Origin: Ignavibacteriae bacterium HGW-Ignavibacteriae-4
Lineage (GTDB): Bacteria; Bacteroidota; Ignavibacteria; Kapaibacteriales; UBA2268
NCBI GenBank assembly: GCA_002839765.1
Contig: PGYR01000007.1
Span: 1 to 46,141 of the forward strand
Direction: 5' to 3'
DNA length: 46,141 nt
In this document: positions 26,934 through 33,732 of the stretch, one piece after another
Position numbering within the stretch: the stretch's first letter is position 1
Layout of the letters: the number at the start of each line of letters is the position of its first letter
Program-made: the position numbers and the translations under genes
The notes under the pieces: model-generated
What the model saw: only the letters and a program-made list of their open reading frames with translations
The model's database searches: none
Told to the model about the DNA's origin: nothing

Positions 26934-28184
26934 TTATTGAACAAAAATTGGAAATTCAATAACTTCCTTTCTATGATTATCTTTAGCTTTAAACTCACAA
27001 ATTGCTTTATGATGCCCTAAGAACGAGGCAACTACATTGCAGGAATCACTATTTATGAGTTCTAAATCTATATCTATCTTATTTGCTTTTTTTGCTTCTT
27101 TTCCAGTATTCTTAACAAACCAATTAATGAATTCGAAGCGCTCAATATTTATCTTTTGTCCATTATGTAATAATGTAAATTTAATATTCTTTTCTTTTGG
27201 AATTGAATAAGAATTTTCCCAATATTTTGAATTACTTTCATCCTTAACATTACATTGTAATGTGTATTCAGATTTTTTTAATTGAATACTGTTTTTTGTT
27301 GCATTCGGAAAATATAAAAAGCTAAAAGAATTTAAATAATCTAAATGTTTAAACAAATAATATTTATATTCTAAAATTTTATCGCCTTTTTTTTCAACTA
27401 GATTACTAGGTAAATCTAATTCTTTACATATATTATCCCCAATAATAATTTGATCTGGTTTTGCTTTAGATTGTAGCTTAGCAGCAGAGTCAGTATGAAA
27501 ACTTGTAGTTGTCAATTCACTACAATTGGGTATCCCAAAATGAGACCAAAGAACCTTATCTTTGCTACCATAATCTATTCCAGCTCTTAATTGAATTTCA
27601 CCCAAACCCTTAACTTTAAAAGTTGGATTAATTAAATCATTTACAGTCCGAAGAATGAAGGATGCTGCATTTAAAGAATTAATTATTGAGTCTAAATGAT
27701 TTCTATCTTTACGAACAAATTGTATAAAAATACCATCGCCTTGTAACCTGTGTATATGTCCACCAAAAAAATTTGCTACATAAATGCAAAGAGTAAGTAT
27801 ACTATCTTTTATGTATCTTATATTTGTAAGGCTCAATCTATTGTTCATATCAGTTGAACCTGCAATATCGATAAAACATGAAACAGAATAATGATTTAAG
27901 GAGTCGTGATTTCCAATTACATTTTTAAAATCTGGATGGTCACCGATACAAAAATCATCTATTTTGTGCTTATTCTTGCCTAAATATTTTACCATTTCCG
28001 AGTAATTAAAAGTTGTAAGTTTATCTGAAGACTCATTCACAATATTATTTGTGAAACCATTATTTTGAAGAGATTTTAAAAGCTGATTTGGTGCATAAGA
28101 AACTGCTTCACTAATGGATTTATTACTTTCATAAATATTTTTAAACAAATCATTTCTGAATTTTTCCAGTTCATTGAAAATCAT
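26934..28184 (-). CDS. pycC: PycC-like class III nucleotidyl cyclase with AGS-C-like tail (Pycsar)
   Basis: In Pycsar defence a cyclase senses phage and makes cCMP or cUMP. The 416-residue protein has a helical N-terminus and a class III cyclase domain (about 95-270) with the two metal-binding aspartates, D106 in FIDIAGST and D150 in LQGDG, and a WSHFG segment at 213-217. Where most adenylate cyclases have Asn-x3-Arg it has D232-x3-K236 (HTDSAAKLQ). The last 110 residues ('FINWFVKNTGKEAKKA' and 'FLGHHKAICEF') match the AGS-C sensor domain found after Pycsar cyclases and CBASS nucleotidyltransferases. The start overlaps the stop of the membrane-effector gene by 4 bases. Family assignment is by motif recognition; the nucleotide made cannot be read from sequence. 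Confidence 0.8.
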   Translation of the reverse strand: MIFNELEKFRNDLFKNIYESNKSISEAVSYAPNQLLKSLQNNGFTNNIVNESSDKLTTFNYSEMVKYLGKNKHKIDDFCIGDHPDFKNVIGNHDSLNHYSVSCFIDIAGSTDMNNRLSLTNIRYIKDSILTLCIYVANFFGGHIHRLQGDGIFIQFVRKDRNHLDSIINSLNAASFILRTVNDLINPTFKVKGLGEIQLRAGIDYGSKDKVLWSHFGIPNCSELTTTSFHTDSAAKLQSKAKPDQIIIGDNICKELDLPSNLVEKKGDKILEYKYYLFKHLDYLNSFSFLYFPNATKNSIQLKKSEYTLQCNVKDESNSKYWENSYSIPKEKNIKFTLLHNGQKINIERFEFINWFVKNTGKEAKKANKIDIDLELINSDSCNVVASFLGHHKAICEFKAKDNHRKEVIEFPIFVQ

Positions 28185-28708
28185 TTTATTACCTCGTTTA
28201 CAGCTAATAACACTAGTAAAGTAATTACAATAATTCCAATTAGATAAAGTATATTCATAGATTTACTTATTAATTTATACTTTTTTGTAAGTGCGTTAGA
28301 CAGGACATGTACTTGATCGGATAAATCTTTAATATTATCTTCTTTAGAATTAGTTGACATCTTTGAGATGTAATCTTCATTACTATACTGTGAAACAGAG
28401 CCAAAGAAAATTAGTGATTTCTTTTGAGTGTCGTTCTCGAACTTTAGCCAGGGGAAAACTGCTTTCAGTACAAAGAAAATACCAAAAAAGAGTAATATTA
28501 ACCCCAGAATAAGTAAAATAGACATCATTGTAAAAATCGAACAGTTCTCTATTCTTAATATTTCATTGATATTGTATAAAGTAATGGTAATAAGAAAAGT
28601 ATATATAGAAATTAAAAATGTTCCTTTAGTATTAATAACATCAAGATAGTGGTCGTATCTGTTAATTATAAGACTTAGATGTTCGTATGTACTCTTATTT
28701 TCATTCAT
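28181..28708 (-). CDS. pycTM: PycTM-like membrane effector (Pycsar effector domain)
   Basis: This small inner-membrane protein is expected to disrupt the membrane when it binds a cyclic pyrimidine nucleotide. Of 175 residues, hydrophobic segments lie at about 29-47, 58-86 and 152-171. The N-terminal 'NRYDHYLDVINTKGTFLISI', the soluble 'LIFFGSVSQYSNEDYISKM' (99-117) and 'LSNALTKKYKLISKS' (136-150) match the pattern of the Pycsar effector family (formerly DUF5706). It directly precedes the cyclase gene with an ATGA overlap, the arrangement expected for an effector-sensor pair. It has a perfect AGGAGG ribosome site. A SLATT-type or CBASS 2TM protein is a weaker alternative. Confidence 0.8.
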   Translation of the reverse strand: MNENKSTYEHLSLIINRYDHYLDVINTKGTFLISIYTFLITITLYNINEILRIENCSIFTMMSILLILGLILLFFGIFFVLKAVFPWLKFENDTQKKSLIFFGSVSQYSNEDYISKMSTNSKEDNIKDLSDQVHVLSNALTKKYKLISKSMNILYLIGIIVITLLVLLAVNEVIK

Positions 28709-28715
28709 TGTAAAT

Positions 28716-28721
28716 CCTCCT
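28716..28721 (-). promoter_or_regulatory. Strong Shine-Dalgarno of the membrane-effector gene
   Basis: On the minus strand AGGAGG sits 7 bases before the ATG, an ideal site that few genes in this window have. Just upstream is the inverted AT tract AATAATTATT. Confidence 0.7.
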
Positions 28722-28751
28722 AAAATTAATAATTATTATTTTTCATTTTCT

Positions 28752-30014
28752 TCACACCCTCACCTTACCAGTCAAAAGTACCTGCATCAGCCCACGCTTC
28801 TGCTCTACTAATCGCTGCTTCTCGTCTCGCAAACCCTCTATTAACTCGTCTTGTGTGCTTAGCACTTCCGCTATTCTTTCTTGTTCAGGTAATGATGGTA
28901 ATGGGATAGAGAGAGATTTAACTTCAGAGCTATTAATTGCAGGATAATTAGAACCTACTAAAAGAGCTTCTATTTGTTTTTCAAAAGGGTAGGAGAATAT
29001 ATAGGCATATAAATATTTTGGTTCTATTCTTCCATTTGAGCGAAGTACAGAAAACCCAGTTGATGCTATAAAACCATCTAAATTCGCACCTATAAATAAA
29101 AATCCTTTTAAATTTGGTCTTACTGTAGATAATAAGACATCGTTTTTCCTAACTATCCTTCTTGCTCTTGAAGGAGCATTCTTTAAATTATATGATTTTA
29201 AATTATCTGCTATGTTCCCTAATTGCACATCTGACAAAGATATGTAGTTAAACGTAATTTCTTTATTATAATCTTGGTTTATTGATTCTGAATCAACTAA
29301 GACAACCTCTTTCATTTTAGAAAGCTCCCAATCATTTGGAATCGAACCGATTTTAGTCTTTTTACAATCATTTTTATTTGTACTACTCCAATCCCCAGAA
29401 AATCGAGTTTTACCTGTTAGTAGCTGCTGCATTAGCCACTTCTTGCGTTGCTCCTGTGCTGCTATTAGCTTTTCAGTTGTCTCTATCGCTTCATCCCAAG
29501 TGCTTAGTATTTCGGCTATTTTCTTCTGCTCTCGCATCGGTGGTAGTGGGATAGATAGGGTGGAGACTACACCCCAATCAGATCTAGGCATTTTTGTTCC
29601 TGATGTCAAATTTGCTGTTTCTATAAATCTATCTGTATTTACTAAATAAAATAGAAATTTCGAATCAGTATTTGTTCTATTAGATAAAACCCAAATTTCA
29701 GAAGAGCAGACTCCATCAAATTCAGCATACCAAAACTTTCTAAGATATGGTCTTAACTTACCAAATAATATATTGCTCACTATAAATTTATTTTTTTGAC
29801 TCAGTAATTTATTTGATTCTGTAAAACCTAATATTCTTCCGGTTTCTTGTTCTATGTGTTCTAACTCAATACATTTCACACTTGTGCTATCTTTTGGGTT
29901 TAGTGTTTTACCTTTTTTTTCGGCTATTTCTTTAAAAGATTTCACCTCCCACTCTTTAGGAATCCACCCAATTTTTGTATGCTTGTAGCCGCTTTTGTTT
30001 TTGTTAGTTGTCAT
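28752..30014 (-). CDS. hsdS: Type I restriction-modification specificity subunit S (two target-recognition domains)
   Basis: HsdS chooses the DNA target of the type I complex. The 420-residue protein is a full-length tandem: TRD1 (about 8-155), conserved helix 1 ('PLPPMREQKKIAEILSTWDE', about 165-205), TRD2 (about 218-375) and conserved helix 2 ('LPEQERIAEVLSTQDELIEG', about 378-415). Both halves start with the repeated KIG-IP--WE motif and both helices end in LLTGK-R, so each half reads half of a bipartite site. Its ATG overlaps the stop of the degenerate cyclase-fold gene by 4 bases. A second, half-sized HsdS is encoded at the front of the operon. Confidence 0.95.
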   Translation of the reverse strand: MTTNKNKSGYKHTKIGWIPKEWEVKSFKEIAEKKGKTLNPKDSTSVKCIELEHIEQETGRILGFTESNKLLSQKNKFIVSNILFGKLRPYLRKFWYAEFDGVCSSEIWVLSNRTNTDSKFLFYLVNTDRFIETANLTSGTKMPRSDWGVVSTLSIPLPPMREQKKIAEILSTWDEAIETTEKLIAAQEQRKKWLMQQLLTGKTRFSGDWSSTNKNDCKKTKIGSIPNDWELSKMKEVVLVDSESINQDYNKEITFNYISLSDVQLGNIADNLKSYNLKNAPSRARRIVRKNDVLLSTVRPNLKGFLFIGANLDGFIASTGFSVLRSNGRIEPKYLYAYIFSYPFEKQIEALLVGSNYPAINSSEVKSLSIPLPSLPEQERIAEVLSTQDELIEGLRDEKQRLVEQKRGLMQVLLTGKVRV

Positions 30015-30976
30015 ACCCTTGTCTCATTTATAAGTACCTTTACTTCAGGATAAAACTCCTTATCTTTTATTAAATTATCAATATAATTAATTGCAATATG
30101 CTGTCCATCTTCTTTCCAAATATGGTGAAAATGAGTTATGGTACTCTTAATAATTAGACATATAAATTCATAATACTGAATAACAACACTTTTCTTTTTT
30201 TCTTTTTCTTCATTATCTATTTCATTCCGCATCTCTAGGTTGTAGTGTTCCCATAATCTAATAGCTGCTGGTAAATATTCATTAACTTTACTAATCTCAT
30301 CACCGGCTTCATTTCCTTCTATATAAATGATGTAAAACCACAAGAATTCATATAAATTATCATTTGGCTGTTTCAGAAAAAGATGCTTTAATCTTTGTTC
30401 AGCGGCTAAATAAAAATCTTCAGAAAGCATCAATCTTGGTCCTTTAAACCCACTCCTTTCTATATAATATGCCTTTATAAAACCATTTCCATAAAAGTTA
30501 AATGTTGTCATTAAATTTGATTGGAATAATGAATTCACTTTTATTGAATTAAATTCACCATAATATCCACCACCCCGGAAGAGTAAAGGATAGTTTTTAA
30601 CAGTTCTTGTCTTCCCATCAATATCTTTAAGTTCCATTTCAACAGGACTTTTATAAATACTATTAGCTATTGCATAATGTGAAAAGCTAGTATCTTCTAT
30701 CGAAATGTTAATACAACTCTTCAGGAATTTTGACAATTGGGGTAACATTATATTAATATCATTTGAACTAGCTATTACAGAATCACTTGAAAGTAAAAAA
30801 TCTGAAAATCCCGTTGTTAAGAACTTTGAACTTATTTTGCCCTTAAAGCGGTTATCATTGTTTTGTAAATTTAGTAAATTACTTACATCAAACAGTAATT
30901 GTGATGCCGCTGCGGGATCAGTTTCAATATATTTAGTAAACCCTAAAATGTCTAGAAATATTACATACTTTTTCAT
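30011..30976 (-). CDS. Degenerate cyclase-fold protein coupled to hsdS
   Basis: The 321-residue cytoplasmic protein begins 'MKKYVIFLDILGFTKYI', where the Asp of FLDILGF matches the first metal-binding Asp of class III cyclases. 'TGFSDFLLSSDS' (about 55-66) matches the region of the second metal Asp but lacks the GDG form, and 'FRGGGYYGEF' and 'GPRLMLSEDF' recall later cyclase-domain segments. It is therefore probably a cyclase-fold protein with altered or lost catalysis; the C-terminal 120 residues are helical and unassigned. I start it at ATG 30976, preceded by GAGAG; a TTG 15 bases upstream is less likely. It overlaps hsdS by 4 bases and follows hsdM by 100 bases. Its function is unknown. 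Confidence 0.65.
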   Translation of the reverse strand: MKKYVIFLDILGFTKYIETDPAAASQLLFDVSNLLNLQNNDNRFKGKISSKFLTTGFSDFLLSSDSVIASSNDINIMLPQLSKFLKSCINISIEDTSFSHYAIANSIYKSPVEMELKDIDGKTRTVKNYPLLFRGGGYYGEFNSIKVNSLFQSNLMTTFNFYGNGFIKAYYIERSGFKGPRLMLSEDFYLAAEQRLKHLFLKQPNDNLYEFLWFYIIYIEGNEAGDEISKVNEYLPAAIRLWEHYNLEMRNEIDNEEKEKKKSVVIQYYEFICLIIKSTITHFHHIWKEDGQHIAINYIDNLIKDKEFYPEVKVLINETRV

Positions 30977-31049
30977 ACTTTTTTCTCTCAATTTGTAATT
31001 AAACTTATTTTACCGTCTTTTATACTAAAAGTTTTTAACCTTTTCCGTT

Positions 31050-31066
31050 ATTCGAAAAATTCGAAT
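31050..31066. promoter_or_regulatory. Palindrome between hsdM and the cyclase-fold gene
   Basis: ATTCGAA-AAA-TTCGAAT is a perfect inverted repeat in the 100-base gap after hsdM, the largest gap in the operon. It could bind a dimeric regulator or act as a weak attenuator. No promoter box is evident beside it. Confidence 0.35.
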
Positions 31067-31076
31067 ATCTGCTTGT

Positions 31077-32573
31077 TTACACAACTCCTAGCTCACTCAG
31101 GTATTTGTCCATCTGTTTTTTGATTTTCGCTAATTCAGTTTCTATTTTTGCTATTTCCTTTTGTGTAGCAGCTATGTTTACTGGCTCTTCTTCCTCAAAC
31201 GTGTCCACATAGCGTGGTATATTCAAGTTGTAATCGTTTTCTGCTATCTCGTCCAGAGTGGCTACGTAAGCATATTTATCTACTGTCTTCCAGTTTTTGT
31301 AAGTCTTCACTATTTTCTCAATATCTTCTGAACGTAGTGAATTTTGGTTTTTATCTTTCTGAAATTCACTGCTCGCATCTATGAATAGTACATCTTTACG
31401 CTTTCTGTTCTTTTTGAATATTAGTATAGCAGCAGGTATGCTAGTGCCATAGAATAGCTTTTCAGGTAGTCCTATCACAGCTTCCAGCATATTCTCCTCA
31501 ATTAATTTTGTACGGATTTTACCCTCAGCACTCCCACGGAATAGAACTCCATGGGGAACTATTACGCCCACAGTACCATCAATAGGATTTGCCGTCTCTA
31601 TCATGTGTAGCAAAAAGGCATAATCACCCTTGCTTTTTGGTGGCACTCCTCGGTGGAATCGTCCGTATTGGTCATTCGTCATATCAGTATCAGCCCACTT
31701 ATCAAGCGAGAACGGAGGATTAGCTACTACAACATCGAATGTCATTAACTTGCTATCACGCAGCAATCGAGGGTGGTTCAGCGTATCACCACGTTCTATT
31801 TTGGAGTTTGATATACCGTGTAGGTACATATTCATCTTACCAATCGCCCAAGTAGAGCCATTGCTCTCCTGTCCATACAGCGAATAGTTATTATCACCTA
31901 CTGTCTTAGCTACCTCTATAAGTAATGAACCAGAGCCACAAGCAGGGTCACAAATAGTATCGCCAGATTTAGCACCTACCAAGCTAGCCAATAGCTTTGA
32001 TACTTCGTGTGGAGTATAGAACTCACCGCCTTTCTTACCAGAATCGGAAGCAAATCGCTTAATAAGGTATTGGTACGTGTTACCTATTATATCCGAATCT
32101 CCAATCACAGAAGGTCGTAAATCCATTTTTGGATCATTGAAATCCTCGAGCAAGTTTTTAATCCTTGCATTACGCTCTCTTGTTTCACCAAGAGCAACTT
32201 CCGAGTTGAATTTTATACCACGGAATACACCGTCCAATTTGCTCTTATTTTCTTCTTCTATTTTGAATAGTGCCTTGTCTATTAGCTCGCCTATGTTCTT
32301 CTCATTTCTATTTTCATAGAAATAATCGAATGTAGTGTCTTCTGTCAATATGAACTTCTCACGGCTTAGTTCTCTTGTAACTCTTGCATTACCTTTGCCG
32401 AATTTCTTTTCGTATGTTGCCTTGTGGTCTTTCCATACATCACTTGTATACTTCACGAAAAGCATTACTAATATGTAATTTTTATACTCAGCCGGGTCAA
32501 CTGTTCCACGGAAAGAGTCGCACGCTTTCCAAGCTATTTGATTAATCTCACTTTGCAGTTTGATATTATCCAT
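31077..32573 (-). CDS. hsdM: Type I restriction-modification DNA methyltransferase subunit M
   Basis: HsdM transfers methyl groups to adenine N6 in the target chosen by HsdS, protecting host DNA. The 498-residue protein has the N-terminal helical HsdM domain (1-145), the AdoMet-binding motif DPACGSGSL near 207, and catalytic motif NPPFS near 282 in VVANPPFSL. 'GGEFYTPHEV' just before motif I is characteristic of type I M subunits. A coiled-coil C-terminus (about 460-498) contacts S. It starts one base after the half-HsdS gene, so M and the half-S are made together, while the full S is encoded 1.1 kb downstream. Confidence 0.97.
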   Translation of the reverse strand: MDNIKLQSEINQIAWKACDSFRGTVDPAEYKNYILVMLFVKYTSDVWKDHKATYEKKFGKGNARVTRELSREKFILTEDTTFDYFYENRNEKNIGELIDKALFKIEEENKSKLDGVFRGIKFNSEVALGETRERNARIKNLLEDFNDPKMDLRPSVIGDSDIIGNTYQYLIKRFASDSGKKGGEFYTPHEVSKLLASLVGAKSGDTICDPACGSGSLLIEVAKTVGDNNYSLYGQESNGSTWAIGKMNMYLHGISNSKIERGDTLNHPRLLRDSKLMTFDVVVANPPFSLDKWADTDMTNDQYGRFHRGVPPKSKGDYAFLLHMIETANPIDGTVGVIVPHGVLFRGSAEGKIRTKLIEENMLEAVIGLPEKLFYGTSIPAAILIFKKNRKRKDVLFIDASSEFQKDKNQNSLRSEDIEKIVKTYKNWKTVDKYAYVATLDEIAENDYNLNIPRYVDTFEEEEPVNIAATQKEIAKIETELAKIKKQMDKYLSELGVV

Positions 32574-32574
32574 T

Positions 32575-33162
32575 CTATTTACTCCATTTGTATTTATTAA
32601 TTAATTCTAAGTTATAATCTTTTTGTAGTTCTGCCAACCTTTCCATGAGTTGTGCTCGCATTATTATTAATTGGTAGAATCCCGAAATTTTCTTTTGCTC
32701 TTCTAACGGTGGTACTTCTATCTCAAAGTCATTCAAAGTGGATATTGTAAGATTAGGAATACTTGTACCGGAGCTAAGTTTACCAAGATGGTATTGAGTT
32801 GCTTTTTTGTTCAGCACATAGAGCAAAAATTCAGGAAGAATAATTTTTTCATTGACTTCAATTATGAAATAGAAAGATGTTATAACTATATTATTAGGTA
32901 CATTACTATCTATCATATAAGCATCATTATTGAAGCCTTTACATTTAATAATAACTTGCTTATGTTTAGCAAGGTACTTATCTTGGATTGGTTTTAATTG
33001 CTGTTGTTGCAAAGAAGCATAATCTATTAATCCTGAATCATTGACATCAGTCATAGTAAGGACTTTGTATTTGATACCATTCACTGTATCAGTATCGCTT
33101 CTTCTGGCAAAGAGATAACCGGAGTATATTTTGGCTATATCTTTTAATTTATTAGCTGACAT
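32575..33162 (-). CDS. Half-size specificity subunit HsdS (single target-recognition domain)
   Basis: The 195-residue protein has one target-recognition domain (about 1-145, with 'LSSGTSIPNLTISTLNDFEI') and one conserved coiled-coil helix ('PPLEEQKKISGFYQLIIMRA', about 150-175), i.e. half of an ordinary HsdS. Half-S proteins can dimerise to form a palindromic specificity module or can compete with a full S. It is the first gene of the operon, directly under the promoter and one base before hsdM. The sequence is intact at both ends and does not look like a truncated copy of the full hsdS downstream, from which it differs. Its contribution to target choice is inferred. Confidence 0.85.
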   Translation of the reverse strand: MSANKLKDIAKIYSGYLFARRSDTDTVNGIKYKVLTMTDVNDSGLIDYASLQQQQLKPIQDKYLAKHKQVIIKCKGFNNDAYMIDSNVPNNIVITSFYFIIEVNEKIILPEFLLYVLNKKATQYHLGKLSSGTSIPNLTISTLNDFEIEVPPLEEQKKISGFYQLIIMRAQLMERLAELQKDYNLELINKYKWSK

Positions 33163-33174
33163 AATTATTTATTC

Positions 33175-33227
33175 CTTAGTGTGTTTTTTACTAAGACAAA
33201 CCTAAGAAATAAATATTTTATATTCAA
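33175..33227 (-). promoter_or_regulatory. Promoter and leader hairpin of the restriction/Pycsar operon
   Basis: On the minus strand a TTG (33225-33227) lies 20 bases before TAGGTTTG (33197-33204). This matches the Bacteroidota promoter form TTG-N19-21-TAnnTTTG, with the ATG 34 bases downstream of the -7 box. Directly after the -7 box is an inverted repeat, CTTAGT-N9-ACTAAG (33175-33195). Its distal arm overlaps the AAGGA ribosome site at 33173-33177, so it could limit translation of the operon's first gene or bind a repressor. Confidence 0.65.
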
Positions 33228-33288
33228 GCGTTTTTTTGTATAATTCTTTTTACTAAAGATATTTTACGTAATGTGGAATATTTTAACT

Positions 33289-33306
33289 GTTAAGAAAAAC
33301 GTTAAA
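33289..33306 (+). repeat. Candidate right attachment-site repeat
   Basis: GTTAAGAAAAACGTTAAA lies upstream of the defence operon and matches the repeat before the integrase (16660-16677) in 16 of 18 bases, same orientation. The two repeats would enclose the recombinase, replication and defence genes. AT-rich composition makes this tentative. Confidence 0.25.
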
Positions 33307-33357
33307 GGTGATGTTTTGAATCAGTGTAATTGTAATAATACAGTAGGTTAGAGGTTA

Positions 33358-33732
33358 TCGCTCCCCTTTTTTCAAAAAGGGGTGGCAGACGCACGCAGTG
33401 TGTCTGACGGGGTATTTGCATATCCACAAAATTTGTGATTATTTAAGAGTCTATTTATCTGAATCACGGATTATTTGGATTAAAAGATTTCACAGATTTG
33501 ATAGTCTGAATCAGAACAGGATTTCAAGATATATTTTATTTGTATTGCCGTTGGCTTCAGCCAACGGATATTATATTAGCTAAAAACCTACTTGGACTTT
33601 AGTCCCATTATATGCCGCCCCGCTGGGGCTTTGGTAAGCTCGTTTAAGGTAATAGCTACAGATATTACGCCCCGATGGGGCGAGTCAACTCACACCTTTT
33701 GCGTGAGCCGCTTAATGAGGGGAATAGACCGC
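33358..33732. repeat. Cluster of hairpin repeats in non-coding DNA
   Basis: The 570 bases between the half-HsdS and the broken gene hold no gene. Visible stem-loops are CCCC-T6-C-A5-GGGG (33363-33382), a 9-bp stem around GCA (33386-33406), CCGTTGGC-TTCA-GCCAACGG (33548-33567), GCCCC-GCT-GGGGC (33617-33629), CGCCCC-GAT-GGGGCG (33668-33682) and CTCAC-N9-GTGAG (33689-33707). GC-rich palindromes packed into otherwise AT-rich DNA look like a dispersed repeat family. The last one recurs after pepF. Confidence 0.6.

Larger units (their letters stand above)
16486..33383. mobile_element. Putative integrative element / defence island
   Basis: The interval between rnhB and the pepF neighbourhood starts with a tyrosine recombinase, an HTH protein and a VirE_N-DUF3987 protein, and ends with the restriction/Pycsar operon. 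Core-type genes lie on both sides. Similar CCCC-T6/A5-6-GGGG palindromes occur near both ends (16503 and 33363), as does an 18-base direct repeat with two mismatches (16660 and 33289). No tRNA target is seen. Exact borders, and whether the recombinase part and the defence part moved together, are inference. Confidence 0.45.

Noticed and set aside
26934-28708. CBASS system (CD-NTase plus effector)
   Set aside because: The enzyme shows class III cyclase motifs (FIDIAGST, GDG) and no nucleotidyltransferase GS..D-x-D motif; only the AGS-C-like tail is shared with CBASS enzymes.
23024-33162. BREX or DISARM system
   Set aside because: No PglZ, BrxC-like ATPase, PLD-type or DrmA/B-like gene is present; HsdR, HsdM and HsdS are typical type I proteins.
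33398-33583. 61-codon open frame on the plus strand in the hairpin region
   Set aside because: It runs through hairpin repeats, has no ribosome site and no protein-like composition.
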